Below, piece after piece: positions 27,345 through 36,443 of a stretch of DNA of 41,320 nt (position 1 is the first letter of the stretch; every line of letters begins with the position of its first letter). Made by a program: the position numbers and the translations under genes. The notes beneath the pieces are model-generated. The model was not told where the DNA came from, made no database searches, and was given only the letters and a program-made list of their open reading frames with translations. The stretch spans positions 1 to 41,320 of the forward strand of contig NZ_CAKZNK010000081.1 in assembly GCF_937129525.1 (NCBI RefSeq). The letters are read 5' to 3'. This DNA is from an uncultured Chloroflexus sp. GTDB taxonomy: Bacteria; Chloroflexota; Chloroflexia; Chloroflexales; Chloroflexaceae.

Positions 27345-27666
27345 AACACGAAGCGGTATCGCACTACTGTAAACGACGGAGAATCTGCTTTGCGCTATAT
27401 CGGTGCTTCGCCCCGGTGGTGTAGTGGCAAAGCCCGCATGGCGGTCAGGCAATTAAAAGCGTATGCTCCTGTCGGCGCTCATAGGCCGCGCCACCTGAAA
27501 GCTGCGGCAGATAGTGCAACGCCGGACCCTGCCGAAACAGAGACAGAGCATTGCATTGACTCGCCGGCTTTGGTCATTACAACACCTCCATTCGAGCTAA
27601 GCAGCGTGGCAGTGACAGCAGGCGATGTTGCCGAAGCGTATCCGCAAGCCGGATAGTGAACGGGTA

Positions 27667-27847
27667 GAGGGATAATCCTTCCCTCTTGTTGACCGGCTGC
27701 ATACCGGCCCTCGACGGGGAACGGTATGCTTTTGTGTTCTTTTCACAGGCTGAGCGATGGTATCCGGTGAGAGTTCCCCTGGCAGAGCTGATGTCGATGG
27801 TGAAAAGCACCTCAGATGATTTCTATCGCCAGCACAACCCGAAATGA
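27667..27847 (+). pseudogene. Possible C-terminal fragment of an unidentified gene
   Basis: An open frame ends in ERWYPVRVPLAELMSMVKST then SDDFYRQHNPK and a TGA at 27845-27847. The tail has the amphipathic, charged look of a genuine protein end, but there is no convincing start or ribosome site and an in-frame TAG lies just upstream (27667 region). I do not recognise the family. Confidence 0.25.
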
Positions 27848-27898
27848 TCGGTGCCGCAGCTTCAGCAATTCAAATCCCGGCAGTCGCTCTTGTCAGTT

Positions 27899-28288
27899 TC
27901 ACGAATATTTTTTCAGATAACCCCAATCGACAAAATTGCCCATAGTGTCATTGACGACAATCTGATCCCGGCGCAACATTGCCACTCGATTGTATACCTG
28001 ATCTGTTGTGCCGGGCAGGTGAGAACAGATCGCGCTGGATTCGATCGACCGGGCCAGACTGCGCAATCCATGCTTCTTCAACGTTCCCGTTTGGTTCTAT
28101 TCCATCAGTCGGTACATCAACAGATTGGTCAACAGAGCAATCTCAGTCGCCCGACATGGTTCCGTGCTAGTAGCGCAGGTGCGGTAGCGATTTCGCCCAC
28201 GATTCCGCAGAATAACTCAACGACTCCACCAGAGGTTGAGCAGATACATCCTCACGCCGACAACCAGGAACACTGCGATTAACAATCC
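27899..28288 (-). pseudogene. Possible decayed membrane-protein gene with two in-frame stops
   Basis: In one minus-strand frame a hydrophobic helix (LLIAVFLVVGVRMYLLNLWW) is followed by a TGA, then about 45 codons including TEIALLTNLLMYRLME and a TAG, then KKHGLRSLARSIESS through GNFVDWGYLKKYS and a normal stop at 27899. Read through the two stops it would be a roughly 130-residue protein with one transmembrane segment. No family is recognised. Two stops in 130 codons are not by themselves strong evidence of former coding. Confidence 0.25.
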
Positions 28289-28356
28289 CGCTCAGGTGTG
28301 AATGAAGCGCCAGCAAATTCTATTTTTCGGTTATAATTTATCTGTATTGTCCAATA

Positions 28357-28420
28357 TTTACCTGACCAGCACTATCACATCAAGCACCAGCGCGCGGGTA
28401 GTTTACCTGCCCGGCACAAT
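28357..28420. repeat. 19-bp imperfect direct repeat before the MFS gene
   Basis: TTTACCTGACCAGCACTAT (28357-28375) recurs as TTTACCTGCCCGGCACAAT (28402-28420), 16 of 19 identical, with a 45-bp period. The second copy ends 8 bp before the MFS start codon and the first lies 19 bp after a TATAAT box, so they may be regulator-binding sites. Confidence 0.4.
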
Positions 28421-28428
28421 GACCAGTC

Positions 28429-29685
28429 ATGACAACCCATCTGCCGCTAGCCGCATTTCGTTCCCGCGATTTTCGACTACTCTGGTTTGGGAATATCGTC
28501 TCGCTGACCGGCACCGAAATGACGCGCGCCGCCGTAAGCTGGCACATCCTTGAACTTTCCGGCAGCGACCCACTGGCGCTCGGCGCCATCGGCGCAGCAC
28601 GTCTCGTTCCGCTGGTGTTGCTGGCGATCGGGAGCGGTGTGCTGGCCGATGCTATCGACCGTCGGCGATTGATGATTGGCGCGCAGATTGCGATGATGCT
28701 CTGCTCGCTTGCCCTGGCGCTCACGACCAATCTTGGCCTCGTCGGACTCTGGTTGATCTACGGCGTAACTGCGCTGGCCGCTGCCGCCCATACACTCGGC
28801 TTGCCGGCCCGCCAGGCGATCATTCCATCGCTGGTGCCACGCGAACATCTCGCCGGCGCATTGAGTCTCAATATCGTTGCCTGGCAACTGGCAACCATCG
28901 TTGGACCGACGTTCGGCGGTCTTCTGATCGAAGCTGGCGGCGTTGGCCTCGTCTACTGGGTTGATGTAGTCAGTTTTTCGGCGATTCTGCTCGCCTTGCT
29001 CTTGATGCGTCCGCGCCCTCTGATCGGCGAAAAGCGTGACATCAGTCTCCAGGCCGCTATTGAAGGGTTGCGATTTGTCTGGCGCACCCCCCTGATCTGG
29101 AGCACGATGTTGCTCGATTTTCTCGCCACTTTTTTCAGTGCCGCGACCACGCTGCTCCCGATCTATGCCCAGTCAATTTTGCAGGTCGGGCCGCAAGGTT
29201 TAGGGTTACTCTACGCCGCGCCATCGGTCGGCGCGGTGATCGCCAGCGTGATCTGCTCAATTTGGGGAGCCGGTAATCGGCAAGGACCGCTGTTGTTGTG
29301 GGCCGTCGCTATTTACGGTCTCAGCACAGCTATTTTTGGTTTGAGCACCAATTTTGCTCTGTCCCTGCTCATGCTGGCCATCAATGGCGCCGCTGACACG
29401 GTGAGTATGGTTGTGCGTGGCAATATTCGCAACCTCGAAACGCCGGACGAACTGCGTGGTCGGATGGTAGCGGTCAATATGCTCTTCTTCGCGGGTGGCC
29501 CGCAACTCGGCGAAATCGAAGCCGGCGTAGCGGCACGGTTACTCGGCACACAACTCTCGGTGGCGCTCGGTGGCCTGGCCTGCGTATCGATGACAGCCAT
29601 GGTCGCCGCAAAGGTACCCATCCTGCGTTCCTACACCAATGGTCGCCAGCCTGCTCCCGCGCCAGTCCCGGCTACGGCAGATTAG
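28429..29685 (+). CDS. MFS exporter, EntS/MFS_3-like
   Basis: A 418-residue inner-membrane transporter with about 12 hydrophobic segments. The start (FRSRDFRLLWFGNIVSLTGTEM) and the loop GVLADAIDRRRLMIGAQ between helices 2 and 3 are typical of the MFS_3/EntS subgroup, which exports enterobactin and other small molecules. AIIPSLVPREHLAGALSLN and RNLETPDELRGRMVAVN are conserved blocks of that subgroup. The substrate is unknown. The ATG at 28429 has no good ribosome site, so translation may be weak or the transcript nearly leaderless. It converges on the VOC gene. Confidence 0.82.
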   Translation: MTTHLPLAAFRSRDFRLLWFGNIVSLTGTEMTRAAVSWHILELSGSDPLALGAIGAARLVPLVLLAIGSGVLADAIDRRRLMIGAQIAMMLCSLALALTTNLGLVGLWLIYGVTALAAAAHTLGLPARQAIIPSLVPREHLAGALSLNIVAWQLATIVGPTFGGLLIEAGGVGLVYWVDVVSFSAILLALLLMRPRPLIGEKRDISLQAAIEGLRFVWRTPLIWSTMLLDFLATFFSAATTLLPIYAQSILQVGPQGLGLLYAAPSVGAVIASVICSIWGAGNRQGPLLLWAVAIYGLSTAIFGLSTNFALSLLMLAINGAADTVSMVVRGNIRNLETPDELRGRMVAVNMLFFAGGPQLGEIEAGVAARLLGTQLSVALGGLACVSMTAMVAAKVPILRSYTNGRQPAPAPVPATAD

Positions 29686-29757
29686 TTGTCATGCCAGCGG
29701 CAGTTTGCACTCTGGGTCAGCGTCGATGCAGTCCGCAGACAAACCTGTCAGGCTACC

Positions 29758-30678
29758 TTACGACAACTTGAACAACACGCGATTCTGCGCCGGATCGGTA
29801 AGCATCAGGCCCGCTTCGGTTTGCTCATACGGGAGCTGAAGGTATTCGATCCGGCTCAGCAGGCTATCCCAGGCTGGCTGATCGGGTAGCGTAAAAGCGA
29901 TATGATTTAGACCCAATGCATCTGATGGTGGTGGCGGCGCGCCTTCGCCTTGCCAGGTGTTGTAGCCGATGTGGTGATGGTAGCCGCCTGCCGAGACCAT
30001 GCCCATCCGAAAGCTGCGCGCCATGCCCATATCGTCAAATCCGAGCAGATCGTGGTAGAAGTGACGAGTAGCCGGCAGACTGGCGACATACAGATGAAAG
30101 TGACCGATTCGGGTGTCAGGTGGAACCGGGGTATCCAGCCGATCGGTGGGAGAGAGATGCGCAAACAGCGCATCGAGATCGAGCGGCTCACGGCCATTAC
30201 TCAGGCGACCATCGGCCCATACCGCGTAGAATTCACCACGCTCGTTGAATCCAAACACTCCATCTTCGGGTGACTCGCAGTAGAGTTCGATTTCATTACC
30301 CTCTGGATCGGCCAGATATGTTGTTTTGGTCATCACATGATCGGTCGGGTAGTTGGGCCAGCGGAGCGCAAACAAGCGTCCAACTGCGCGCGCCAGCTCT
30401 CGCCGATTGGGGAAGAGGATGGCGTAATGGTAGATCCCGGTGACGCCACGGTACCGTTTCCCGCGCGCAAGCTGCGTCAGTCGCACCAGATCGCGTTCGT
30501 CTACCCCCAATCCTGCCTGCTGCCCATCTCGCCAATTTATCTGTAAGCCGATCACCTGCTGATAGAAACGCAGTTGTTGTTCCAGATCGGCAACGTTCAG
30601 GTGGACGTAAGCGGGTCTTGTGTCGGGATGGATGCGATGCCGGGCAATAGCGACCGGTTGGGGAGGAGACAGGTTCAT
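29758..30678 (-). CDS. CatE-like VOC protein with two glyoxalase/dioxygenase domains
   Basis: A 306-residue cytoplasmic protein with two vicinal-oxygen-chelate domains. Domain 1 (about 20-135) runs from YVHLNVADLEQQLRFYQ to DPEGNEIELYCESPED; domain 2 (about 185-300) from IGHFHLYVASLPATRHFYHD through GGYHHHIGYNTWQGEG to DPAQNRVLFKLS. His in the first strand and Glu/His in later strands could chelate a metal as in catechol 2,3-dioxygenase CatE/YfiE-type proteins. The ring-cleavage substrate cannot be told. The ATG is preceded by AGGAG with 7 nt spacing. Nearby aromatic-type genes (flavoprotein at 32073, tyrosine phenol-lyase at 37323) are only loose context. Confidence 0.8.
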   Translation of the reverse strand: MNLSPPQPVAIARHRIHPDTRPAYVHLNVADLEQQLRFYQQVIGLQINWRDGQQAGLGVDERDLVRLTQLARGKRYRGVTGIYHYAILFPNRRELARAVGRLFALRWPNYPTDHVMTKTTYLADPEGNEIELYCESPEDGVFGFNERGEFYAVWADGRLSNGREPLDLDALFAHLSPTDRLDTPVPPDTRIGHFHLYVASLPATRHFYHDLLGFDDMGMARSFRMGMVSAGGYHHHIGYNTWQGEGAPPPPSDALGLNHIAFTLPDQPAWDSLLSRIEYLQLPYEQTEAGLMLTDPAQNRVLFKLS

Positions 30679-30845
30679 AGGTTGCTCCTGCTGGCAACAA
30701 TCTGCGTTTCAGCGCAATCGGTATCGGTTCATGCTTACGATTATGGTGAGGCGAAAAGGCAGCAATGGATGTAACTGCAACAGCAACTGCTCCACATAAC
30801 AGCCGATGCGCTCTGCCTGAAATGAGCCGCAGAGCCAGATCGCTC

Positions 30846-31757
30846 TTATTCATTCCCGAAATAGTCGGAGTCGATCCGTTTCAGGTGATAGGTTGAGACA
30901 ATTGTTACACCAACATTATAATCAATCATCAAATCGGCCAATCGCTTACCATCAATTAAGACGATATTATAATCAATACTCTCGGCATAGCGTCTGGCTT
31001 CTTCTGAAAAACTCGCTGTTGTGATGAAAACACCTTTGCGCGCTCGTTTTCCCATTAAAGCGCCGGCAAACTTCTGAATCTCTGGACGGCCAACAACGGT
31101 ATCCCAGCGCTTGGCCTGAATGTAGATCCTATCAAGCCCAAGCCGATCTTCATCGATAACTCCATCAATCCCCTCATCGCCTACCTGGCCTACTGCGCGC
31201 GCTGCGTCGCGATGCGAACCACCATAACCCATCTTTACCAGCAGTTCAACTACCAATTGTTCAAAGAATACCGGCGAACACTGCTTGACCAGAGTGAGTA
31301 GCTCTTGAGCCAGACTATCACGTATCTCCTGGTAAGCGGCTTCGAGCAACTCTTGCGGCGTTCGATCTGGAGATACTCTCTGTGGAAATTCGCGCTCTCG
31401 CTCCTGGTCACGATCACCTTCACGAAACCGGCGATACTCAGGAAATTGTTCCAGGAATTGTATATCGATGCGCGGCGGATTGCTTGCCAATACCTGTTGA
31501 CCGCGTGCTGTAATCCGATAAGTAGCCCGTCGCGTCATTTCCAGCAGACCCGCTTTGACCAGATATGTGCGGGCCCAGCCAACTCGATTGTAGAAGAGCG
31601 GCTGTTTTCCACTTGGGATCAACTGGCTCAATTCTGCTTCGGTGAGCTGAAATTCTGTAGCGAGATGATTGACCAGATCGCGAATTGCATGCTCTTGCCC
31701 ATCAGCCAGCGCGCGCAATAACGGTAGCATCAGCGTTTGAAAATCAGGGATCGACAT
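30846..31757 (-). CDS. mrr: Mrr-like type IV restriction endonuclease
   Basis: A 303-residue nuclease that in E. coli cuts DNA with foreign methylation. Residues ~1-100 are the Mrr N-terminal winged-helix domain (LPLLRALADGQEHAIRDLV, FYNRVGWARTYLVKAGLLE). About 165-285 is the PD-(D/E)xK domain: FFEQLVVELLVKMGYGG, then the catalytic GDEGIDGVIDED and IQAKRW with Gln-x-Lys, then GVFITTASFSEEA. All expected catalytic residues are present and the length is normal. No methyltransferase is adjacent, consistent with a stand-alone type IV enzyme. The ribosome site (GCAGAG) is weak. Confidence 0.88.
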   Translation of the reverse strand: MSIPDFQTLMLPLLRALADGQEHAIRDLVNHLATEFQLTEAELSQLIPSGKQPLFYNRVGWARTYLVKAGLLEMTRRATYRITARGQQVLASNPPRIDIQFLEQFPEYRRFREGDRDQEREREFPQRVSPDRTPQELLEAAYQEIRDSLAQELLTLVKQCSPVFFEQLVVELLVKMGYGGSHRDAARAVGQVGDEGIDGVIDEDRLGLDRIYIQAKRWDTVVGRPEIQKFAGALMGKRARKGVFITTASFSEEARRYAESIDYNIVLIDGKRLADLMIDYNVGVTIVSTYHLKRIDSDYFGNE

Positions 31758-31870
31758 AAAGCACTCTGCTTCTGGTATTCAGGGGACTGCGGTCACAGAT
31801 TGAATGCTCTAATTTTACCATCACTATCATATCGTTGTATGACTCTATTCGCAGACCATAAAGTAGAGTA

Positions 31871-31903
31871 AAAAGACCGCCTGATGTTGTGCCATCAGGC
31901 GGA
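31871..31903 (-). terminator. Intrinsic terminator of the flavoprotein gene
   Basis: On the minus strand CCGCCTGATG and CATCAGGCGG (arms 31894-31903 and 31878-31887) form a perfect 10-bp stem with a 6-nt loop, followed by TCTTTTT (31871-31877). It lies 170 nt after the flavoprotein stop and upstream of mrr. A weaker 7-bp hairpin lies between them (32030-32056). Confidence 0.85.
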
Positions 31904-32072
31904 AACGAAAAGTAACCGGGACGAAGACAGCTTGCTGCTGCCCAGGGATCGATGCCAGCTCGGTAGAGAAAGCAGACTCTTTTGTCTACATTACCAGCAC
32001 GAGCGTACCTTCATCTCCCCAGGCCACACGGGCAGGAGCGAGACATGCCCCTGCCCCAATCCCCGCTCACCG

Positions 32073-33725
32073 TTACCGCTCCGCCAACCTGGCCGCGTGG
32101 CGTCCGGCAATCATCCCAAAGACCATTCCCGGCCCCAGCGTCGAACCCGGCCCCGGATAGGTACGGCCCATGACTGAAGCTGATGTATTACCGGCGGCGT
32201 ACAGCCCTTCTATCGGCCTGCCATTTTCGCGCAAGACGCGCGCGCATTCGTCAGTCAGTAGACCGCCTTTTGTCCCCAGATCGCCCGGCCAGACCCGCAC
32301 GGCAAAGAACGGCGGTCGTTCAATCGGCCCAAGATTGGGGTTGGGCTTGACGGTGGGATCGCTGTAGAAGCGGTCGTATGCGCTATCACCACGATGAAAA
32401 TCGAGGTCTTTGCCGGCGCGAGCAAAATCGTTGAAACGGTTGACCGTTGCTTCCAACCGACCCGGATCGATTCCACAGGCCCGCGCCAGATCGGTGATGG
32501 TATTGGCCCGGATGATAAAGCCCGACTCAAGAGCGGCACGCGGCGTAAACCGGGGCGGAATGGTACCGAAGGGATAATACGCGCGATGGCGTGCATCACC
32601 GATAAAGAAAGCCGGAATTGCCGGCACCTCGCGATGCCGTTCGTACTGACGATGGACAAAATCGACGTATGAAGTGGACTCGTTGACAAATCGTTGGCCC
32701 GACTGATCGACAATGATACCGTATGGCAGCGACCGTTCCCAGAGCATAAAATTGGCCTTGCCGTTATGATCAACAAACGCAGCGCCCCACCAGGCATCAT
32801 CCATAAGCGCCGTTGCAGCACCTAGCGCCATGGCCGCTTCGATTGCTACCCCTTTATCACCGGGTGAGGCAACCGTCCATCGAGTGGTAATCGGATGCGG
32901 CTGATAACGCTGCCGCATTGCTTCATTATGGGCAAAACCGCCACTCGTCAGAATCACTGCTCTGGCCGCAAGCTCTATCCGGCGCCCCTCTTTTTCAATG
33001 ATCACACCGGTTACCCGCTGTTGCTCATGCATCAGTTCCACCATTGGCGTGTCTGTCCATACCGGCACACCCCGCGCCAACAGGAGTGAAAGCAACTGAG
33101 CAATCAGGGAACCACCCAACCCGACCAATCGTTTGCCGAGCAGACGCCCACCGATCAGACGCAGACCAAAGACTTCGGCAGCGCGGAAAAAGGCCGGCGC
33201 TGCGCGGAAGGCGACACAGATTTGCGCTGCATCAACGGTATGCATCGGAATCGGGAGCGGAATATTCAATCTCTTGCGCCAGGGCTGCGCCAATCGATTC
33301 AGATCAAACAGGGCCGGCTCAATCGAGCGACCTTCTTTGCACCCTCCCGGCAACTCAGGATAGTAATCTGGATAACCCGGACGATAGAAAAAACGGAAGC
33401 CAAGACTCGCCAGCCATTCCACCATCACCGGCCCTTGTTTTAAGAAGGTCTCACGACGGACAGGCGAGCTAGCCGGACCTACATCACCAATGACAGTATC
33501 CATGTACAACCGCGCGCGCTCGTAAGAATCCAGAATTCCCGCTCGCCGCATGAGAGGGTTATTCGGAATCCACATCCCGCCGCCAGACATTGCCGATGAG
33601 CCACCAACCACGCTCATGCTTTCAACCACAACCGGATCCATCCCGGCTTCCTTTGCCGCCAGCGCTGCGACCAGCCCGGAAGCACCACTACCGACCACCA
33701 CAACCCGATTGGATGCGTCGTTCAT
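32073..33725 (-). CDS. FAD-dependent oxidoreductase, 3-ketosteroid delta1-dehydrogenase/fumarate reductase-like
   Basis: A 550-residue flavoprotein. The N-terminal VVVVGSGASGLVAALAAKEAG is the FAD Rossmann loop with VVES as the ribose-binding strand end, then GGSSAMSGGGMWIPNN, typical of KstD-type enzymes. The C-terminus has GLYAAGNTSASVMGRTYPGPGSTLGPGMVFG, the FAD-closing segment of the same group. A GIIVDQSGQRFVNE block and a DFARAGKDLDFHRGDSAYDRFY block agree. The family desaturates 3-ketosteroids or reduces alkenes; the exact substrate is open. The ATG at 33725 has AAAGGAG; the frame is open 24 codons further upstream without support. The transcript ends at the terminator at 31871. Confidence 0.83.
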   Translation of the reverse strand: MNDASNRVVVVGSGASGLVAALAAKEAGMDPVVVESMSVVGGSSAMSGGGMWIPNNPLMRRAGILDSYERARLYMDTVIGDVGPASSPVRRETFLKQGPVMVEWLASLGFRFFYRPGYPDYYPELPGGCKEGRSIEPALFDLNRLAQPWRKRLNIPLPIPMHTVDAAQICVAFRAAPAFFRAAEVFGLRLIGGRLLGKRLVGLGGSLIAQLLSLLLARGVPVWTDTPMVELMHEQQRVTGVIIEKEGRRIELAARAVILTSGGFAHNEAMRQRYQPHPITTRWTVASPGDKGVAIEAAMALGAATALMDDAWWGAAFVDHNGKANFMLWERSLPYGIIVDQSGQRFVNESTSYVDFVHRQYERHREVPAIPAFFIGDARHRAYYPFGTIPPRFTPRAALESGFIIRANTITDLARACGIDPGRLEATVNRFNDFARAGKDLDFHRGDSAYDRFYSDPTVKPNPNLGPIERPPFFAVRVWPGDLGTKGGLLTDECARVLRENGRPIEGLYAAGNTSASVMGRTYPGPGSTLGPGMVFGMIAGRHAARLAER

Positions 33726-33771
33726 CGCCCACTCCTTTGTATGCAAACATCCATGGCCTTTCGCTGCCGTA

Positions 33772-33798
33772 GATGTCCTGCCGGTGCAGCGGGACATC
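33772..33798. repeat. Inverted repeat upstream of the flavoprotein gene
   Basis: GATGTCCTGC (33772-33781) and GCGGGACATC (33789-33798) form 10-bp arms with one mismatch around 7 nt, 47-73 bp before the flavoprotein start. It may be an operator. Confidence 0.35.
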
Positions 33799-33851
33799 CA
33801 CGGGCAATGTTCTTTAACAAGTCACTGGTTTCAGACAAGAATATTTTAATG

Positions 33852-34037
33852 TCAGTTACGGATCAGTCAGCAACGGCGGATAGCCAGCGCCGGGGCCGAG
33901 CGATAACTTTCTCGCTGGTGACAGTCAACGATCAGGCCACCCACACGGTTGGCGTGGCGATGACAAGCGCGCGCACTCTGCGCACTGTGTTTGCGCCGGT
34001 CGATAATGGTCTTTGCGCTGGCACATCGGCGTAGAAG
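33852..34037 (+). pseudogene. Short frame with faint DUF1028-like N-terminus
   Basis: A 61-codon plus-strand frame starting at ATG 33852. The segment AITFSLVTVNDQATHTVGVAM resembles the N-terminus of DUF1028 proteins (TFS-hydrophobic-x3-D-x-T-x3-GVA), but nothing that follows matches and the frame stops after CAGTSA. It may be the broken 5' end of such a gene or chance. Confidence 0.25.
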
Positions 34038-34930
34038 CCGCGTGTCGCCGGGCAGCATCAGGTAATCCTTCATCGCGATCCTGCGCCTGGTGATGCGCTG
34101 CCTACTGTAAGGCATGTTCTGCCCGTGGATGTCGAGAGGTAGCTGGTGGAGTAGCTTGCCGCCAAAGAACCGGCCTGTCGCGAACATACCACACCTGGAC
34201 AGGCCGGACACGTCTTGCGCTGATGCATGCGCGCGGTTGCCGACCGCCAACGGCATTAAGGCAATGAAACAGATGCTTGCGCCTCACCCGCACAGGCGAA
34301 ACAGAGAGGCACACAGCGGGACAAGCACAGAGTGATCAGTGCCACGAAGTCACGAAGCGCAGGTTTGTAATCGGGAACACTACGCGCTAATGACGGCGCG
34401 CCCGCGGTAGGAGGTTTTGCAGTGCTGATAATATGACAGATGCCTTCCTACCAGAACAGCCCCTCACTCAGGCACGTCTTGCCGAGATGATTTGCTTGGC
34501 TGACGTTACATCAGGCATCTGGCAATCATCTGTAGCGCAGGCGCTATCACATGCTCGTTTTCCTCAGTGCTGAAAAGGCATCTGCTGCGACAACATACAC
34601 CAGAATCGACGATGAATGATCCATTATTCAGGCAAGCAGGTCTACGTGGTGTAGCCAATGGACACGCATCATTACCGGTTAAACCGCCCGATCACTCAGA
34701 GCCATGACCTGCTGATCTAAGAATTGCCTGCCACCACACATTCCACCAAATAGGAGCCACAGGTTGCTAGCTCCCAATCACAGCATCTTGTAAAACACTG
34801 CCTCATTCCAGAACACATAGAAACAAGCAACGCACGCGCCACTTCAGGCCGACAATTTGATCAGACAACTCACGGGCAATCCTGTCTAACCGTGATATGC
34901 TAGTAATACTGGCATCACGGAGTATGTAAT
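34038..34930. other. Gene-poor stretch
   Basis: No intact recognisable gene is present. The region contains many stops in all frames and a short repeat-like stretch around 34340-34360 (CCACGAAGTCACGAAG). Two short, adjacent plus-strand frames (34433-34573 and 34567-34707, 46 codons each) are treated as a possible frameshifted remnant. The promoter of the antiporter gene should lie near 34890-34920 but I see no clear hexamer pair. Confidence 0.45.
34433..34707 (+). pseudogene. Possible frameshifted small gene remnant
   Basis: An ATG-started frame (34433-34573; FLPEQPLTQARLAEMICLAD, then a stop after ARFPQC) overlaps by 7 bp a second frame (34567-34707) that continues VLKRHLLRQHTPESTMNDP and GVANGHASLPVKPPDHSEP. 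A single frameshift near 34567 would join them into about 90 residues. An AGGAGG lies 18 nt before the ATG, too far to be a normal ribosome site. No family recognised. Confidence 0.2.
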
Positions 34931-36439
34931 ATGACGATTGAACCATTGTTACTTGCCACCGGACTACTATTGTCAATCAGCGTAGCCGCCACCCGCGCCT
35001 CGAACCGGTTTGGCGTTCCGGCGTTGATCTTATTTATGGCGATTGGTATGCTGGCCGGCTCTGACGGCCCCGGCGGGATTGCTTTCACCGACGCTGCCCT
35101 GGCTCAACTCATCGGTGTGATTGCGCTGATCTACATTCTCTTCTCAGGTGGGTTGGATACGGATTGGCCGATCATCAAACCGGTGCTGGTCGAAGGCCTT
35201 GTTCTGGCCAATGTGGGAGTGCTGGTCAGCACGCTCGTTGCCGCAGTCGGCGCTCGCCTGATCCTTGGTTTCGACTGGCCACTAGCGCTCTTGTTGGGCG
35301 CAATCGTCTCATCGACTGACGCAGCGGCGGTGTTTAGTGTGATGCGCACCCGCGGCATTCATCTCAAACATCGTCTCGAACCGCTGATTGAGCTCGAATC
35401 GGGTAGTAACGATCCGATCGCCGTCTTTCTCACCATCGGCTTTACCCAACTGATCATCAATCCGGATGCATCGATTGTTGAGCTTGTTCCGGCCTTTGTG
35501 TTTCAGATGATGCTCGGCGCAGCCGGCGGCTACGCCTTTGGCCGGCTCATGATCTGGGTCATCAACCGGATCCGGTTGCAACAGGAAGGTTTGTATGTCG
35601 TTTTGACTATGGCGTTGACGCTGCTCACGTATGGCTTCACTGCGCTGATCGGCGGGAATGGATTTCTGGCTGTCTATCTGGCCGGGATTGTGCTCGGCAA
35701 CGCCAATATCGTGCATAAACGCTCGATCCTGCGCTTTCACGACGGTGTGGCCTGGTTGAGCCAGATCGCAATGTTCCTGATTCTGGGTTTGCTGGTCTTT
35801 CCTTCTCAATTGCCGGCAGTTGCCTGGCAAGGTTTGGCGATGGCGCTCTGGCTGGTGTTTGTGGCGCGACCGTTGTCGGTCTTCATCGCGTTAGGCTGGA
35901 AGCGACGCTCTCTGGCGCAACTGTTGATGATCGCCTGGGCCGGTTTGCGCGGCGCCGTGCCGATTGTGCTGGCAACCTTTCCGCTCCTGGCCGGCGTGCC
36001 TGACGCGCCGTTGCTGTTTAACCTGGTCTTCTTCATCGTGCTGGTATCGGTGCTGATGCAGGGTATTTCGATCAGTTGGGTTGCCCGCCGGTTAGGCGTG
36101 ATGAGCGCGCAGCCGGAAAGTGTCGATAGTCACCTCTTTGTGCCTGAAGTGAGTGGAGCGAGTCAGATCCTGGAAGCGCACATTCCACCTGACTCGGCCT
36201 TGATCGGTAAAACGCTGATCGATCTCGATCTGCCGCGGGGTCTGCTGGTTGTACAGATCCAGCGCGAAGGCGGCTATATCATTCCCAACGGCAGCACCAC
36301 TTTTGCCCCGAATGACCGGCTGGTGCTGCTCGTTGCGCCAACGGCGCTTCAAGCTGTGACCGAACTGTGCGCGAGCTGTAGCCTTTCGCCATTGGGGCCG
36401 ATCCAGCTTGGCGCCCAGGGACAAGTGCAGGCGCGATAG
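34931..36439 (+). CDS. K+(Na+)/H+ antiporter, NhaP2/CvrA-like
   Basis: A 502-residue CPA1-family antiporter. The first ~390 residues hold about 12-13 transmembrane helices, including the conserved ESGSNDPIAVF motif (the ND pair of the ion-binding site) and SSTDAAAVFSV. A hydrophilic C-terminal domain (about 405-485; VSGASQILEAHIPPDSALIGKT, FAPNDRLVLLVAPT) matches TrkA_C/RCK_C, which gates potassium antiporters by nucleotide or ion binding. Likely role: exchange of K+ or Na+ for protons to adjust internal pH. GGAG lies 8 nt before the ATG. It converges on phoU with a hairpin terminator between them. Confidence 0.87.
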   Translation: MTIEPLLLATGLLLSISVAATRASNRFGVPALILFMAIGMLAGSDGPGGIAFTDAALAQLIGVIALIYILFSGGLDTDWPIIKPVLVEGLVLANVGVLVSTLVAAVGARLILGFDWPLALLLGAIVSSTDAAAVFSVMRTRGIHLKHRLEPLIELESGSNDPIAVFLTIGFTQLIINPDASIVELVPAFVFQMMLGAAGGYAFGRLMIWVINRIRLQQEGLYVVLTMALTLLTYGFTALIGGNGFLAVYLAGIVLGNANIVHKRSILRFHDGVAWLSQIAMFLILGLLVFPSQLPAVAWQGLAMALWLVFVARPLSVFIALGWKRRSLAQLLMIAWAGLRGAVPIVLATFPLLAGVPDAPLLFNLVFFIVLVSVLMQGISISWVARRLGVMSAQPESVDSHLFVPEVSGASQILEAHIPPDSALIGKTLIDLDLPRGLLVVQIQREGGYIIPNGSTTFAPNDRLVLLVAPTALQAVTELCASCSLSPLGPIQLGAQGQVQAR

Positions 36440-36443
36440 CCAG

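Larger units (their letters stand above)
27345..28428. other. Gene-poor stretch with probable gene remnants
   Basis: No complete recognisable gene lies here. A plus-strand frame of 88 codons (27390-27656, TTG start, weak GGAG) has no family resemblance and is not annotated as a gene. Two possible coding remnants (27667-27847 plus, 27899-28288 minus) and a direct repeat near the MFS start are listed separately. A TATAAT at 28332-28337 may be a -10 for the MFS gene but lacks a -35. Confidence 0.5.

Noticed and set aside
27412-27480. tRNA-like stretch (GTGGTGTAGTGGCAAAGCC)
   Set aside because: It resembles a D-arm, but no anticodon arm, T-arm or matching acceptor stem follows.
27390-27656. 88-codon plus-strand frame after the decarboxylase
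   Set aside because: TTG start, weak ribosome site and no recognisable domain; too little support for a gene call.
27866-27890. T-arm-like TTCAAATCCC
   Set aside because: The required 5-bp T-stem does not form and no upstream tRNA body is present.
30296-30853. 185-codon minus-strand frame overlapping the VOC gene
   Set aside because: It lies in another frame of the well-supported VOC gene and has low-complexity, Arg/Pro-rich content.
33867-34256. 129-codon open frame on the minus strand
   Set aside because: Composition is Arg/Cys/His-rich as in shadow frames, and there is no family resemblance or ribosome site.
34340-34365. CRISPR-like short repeat (CACGAAG twice)
   Set aside because: Only two 7-bp copies 2 bp apart; no spacers or further repeats.
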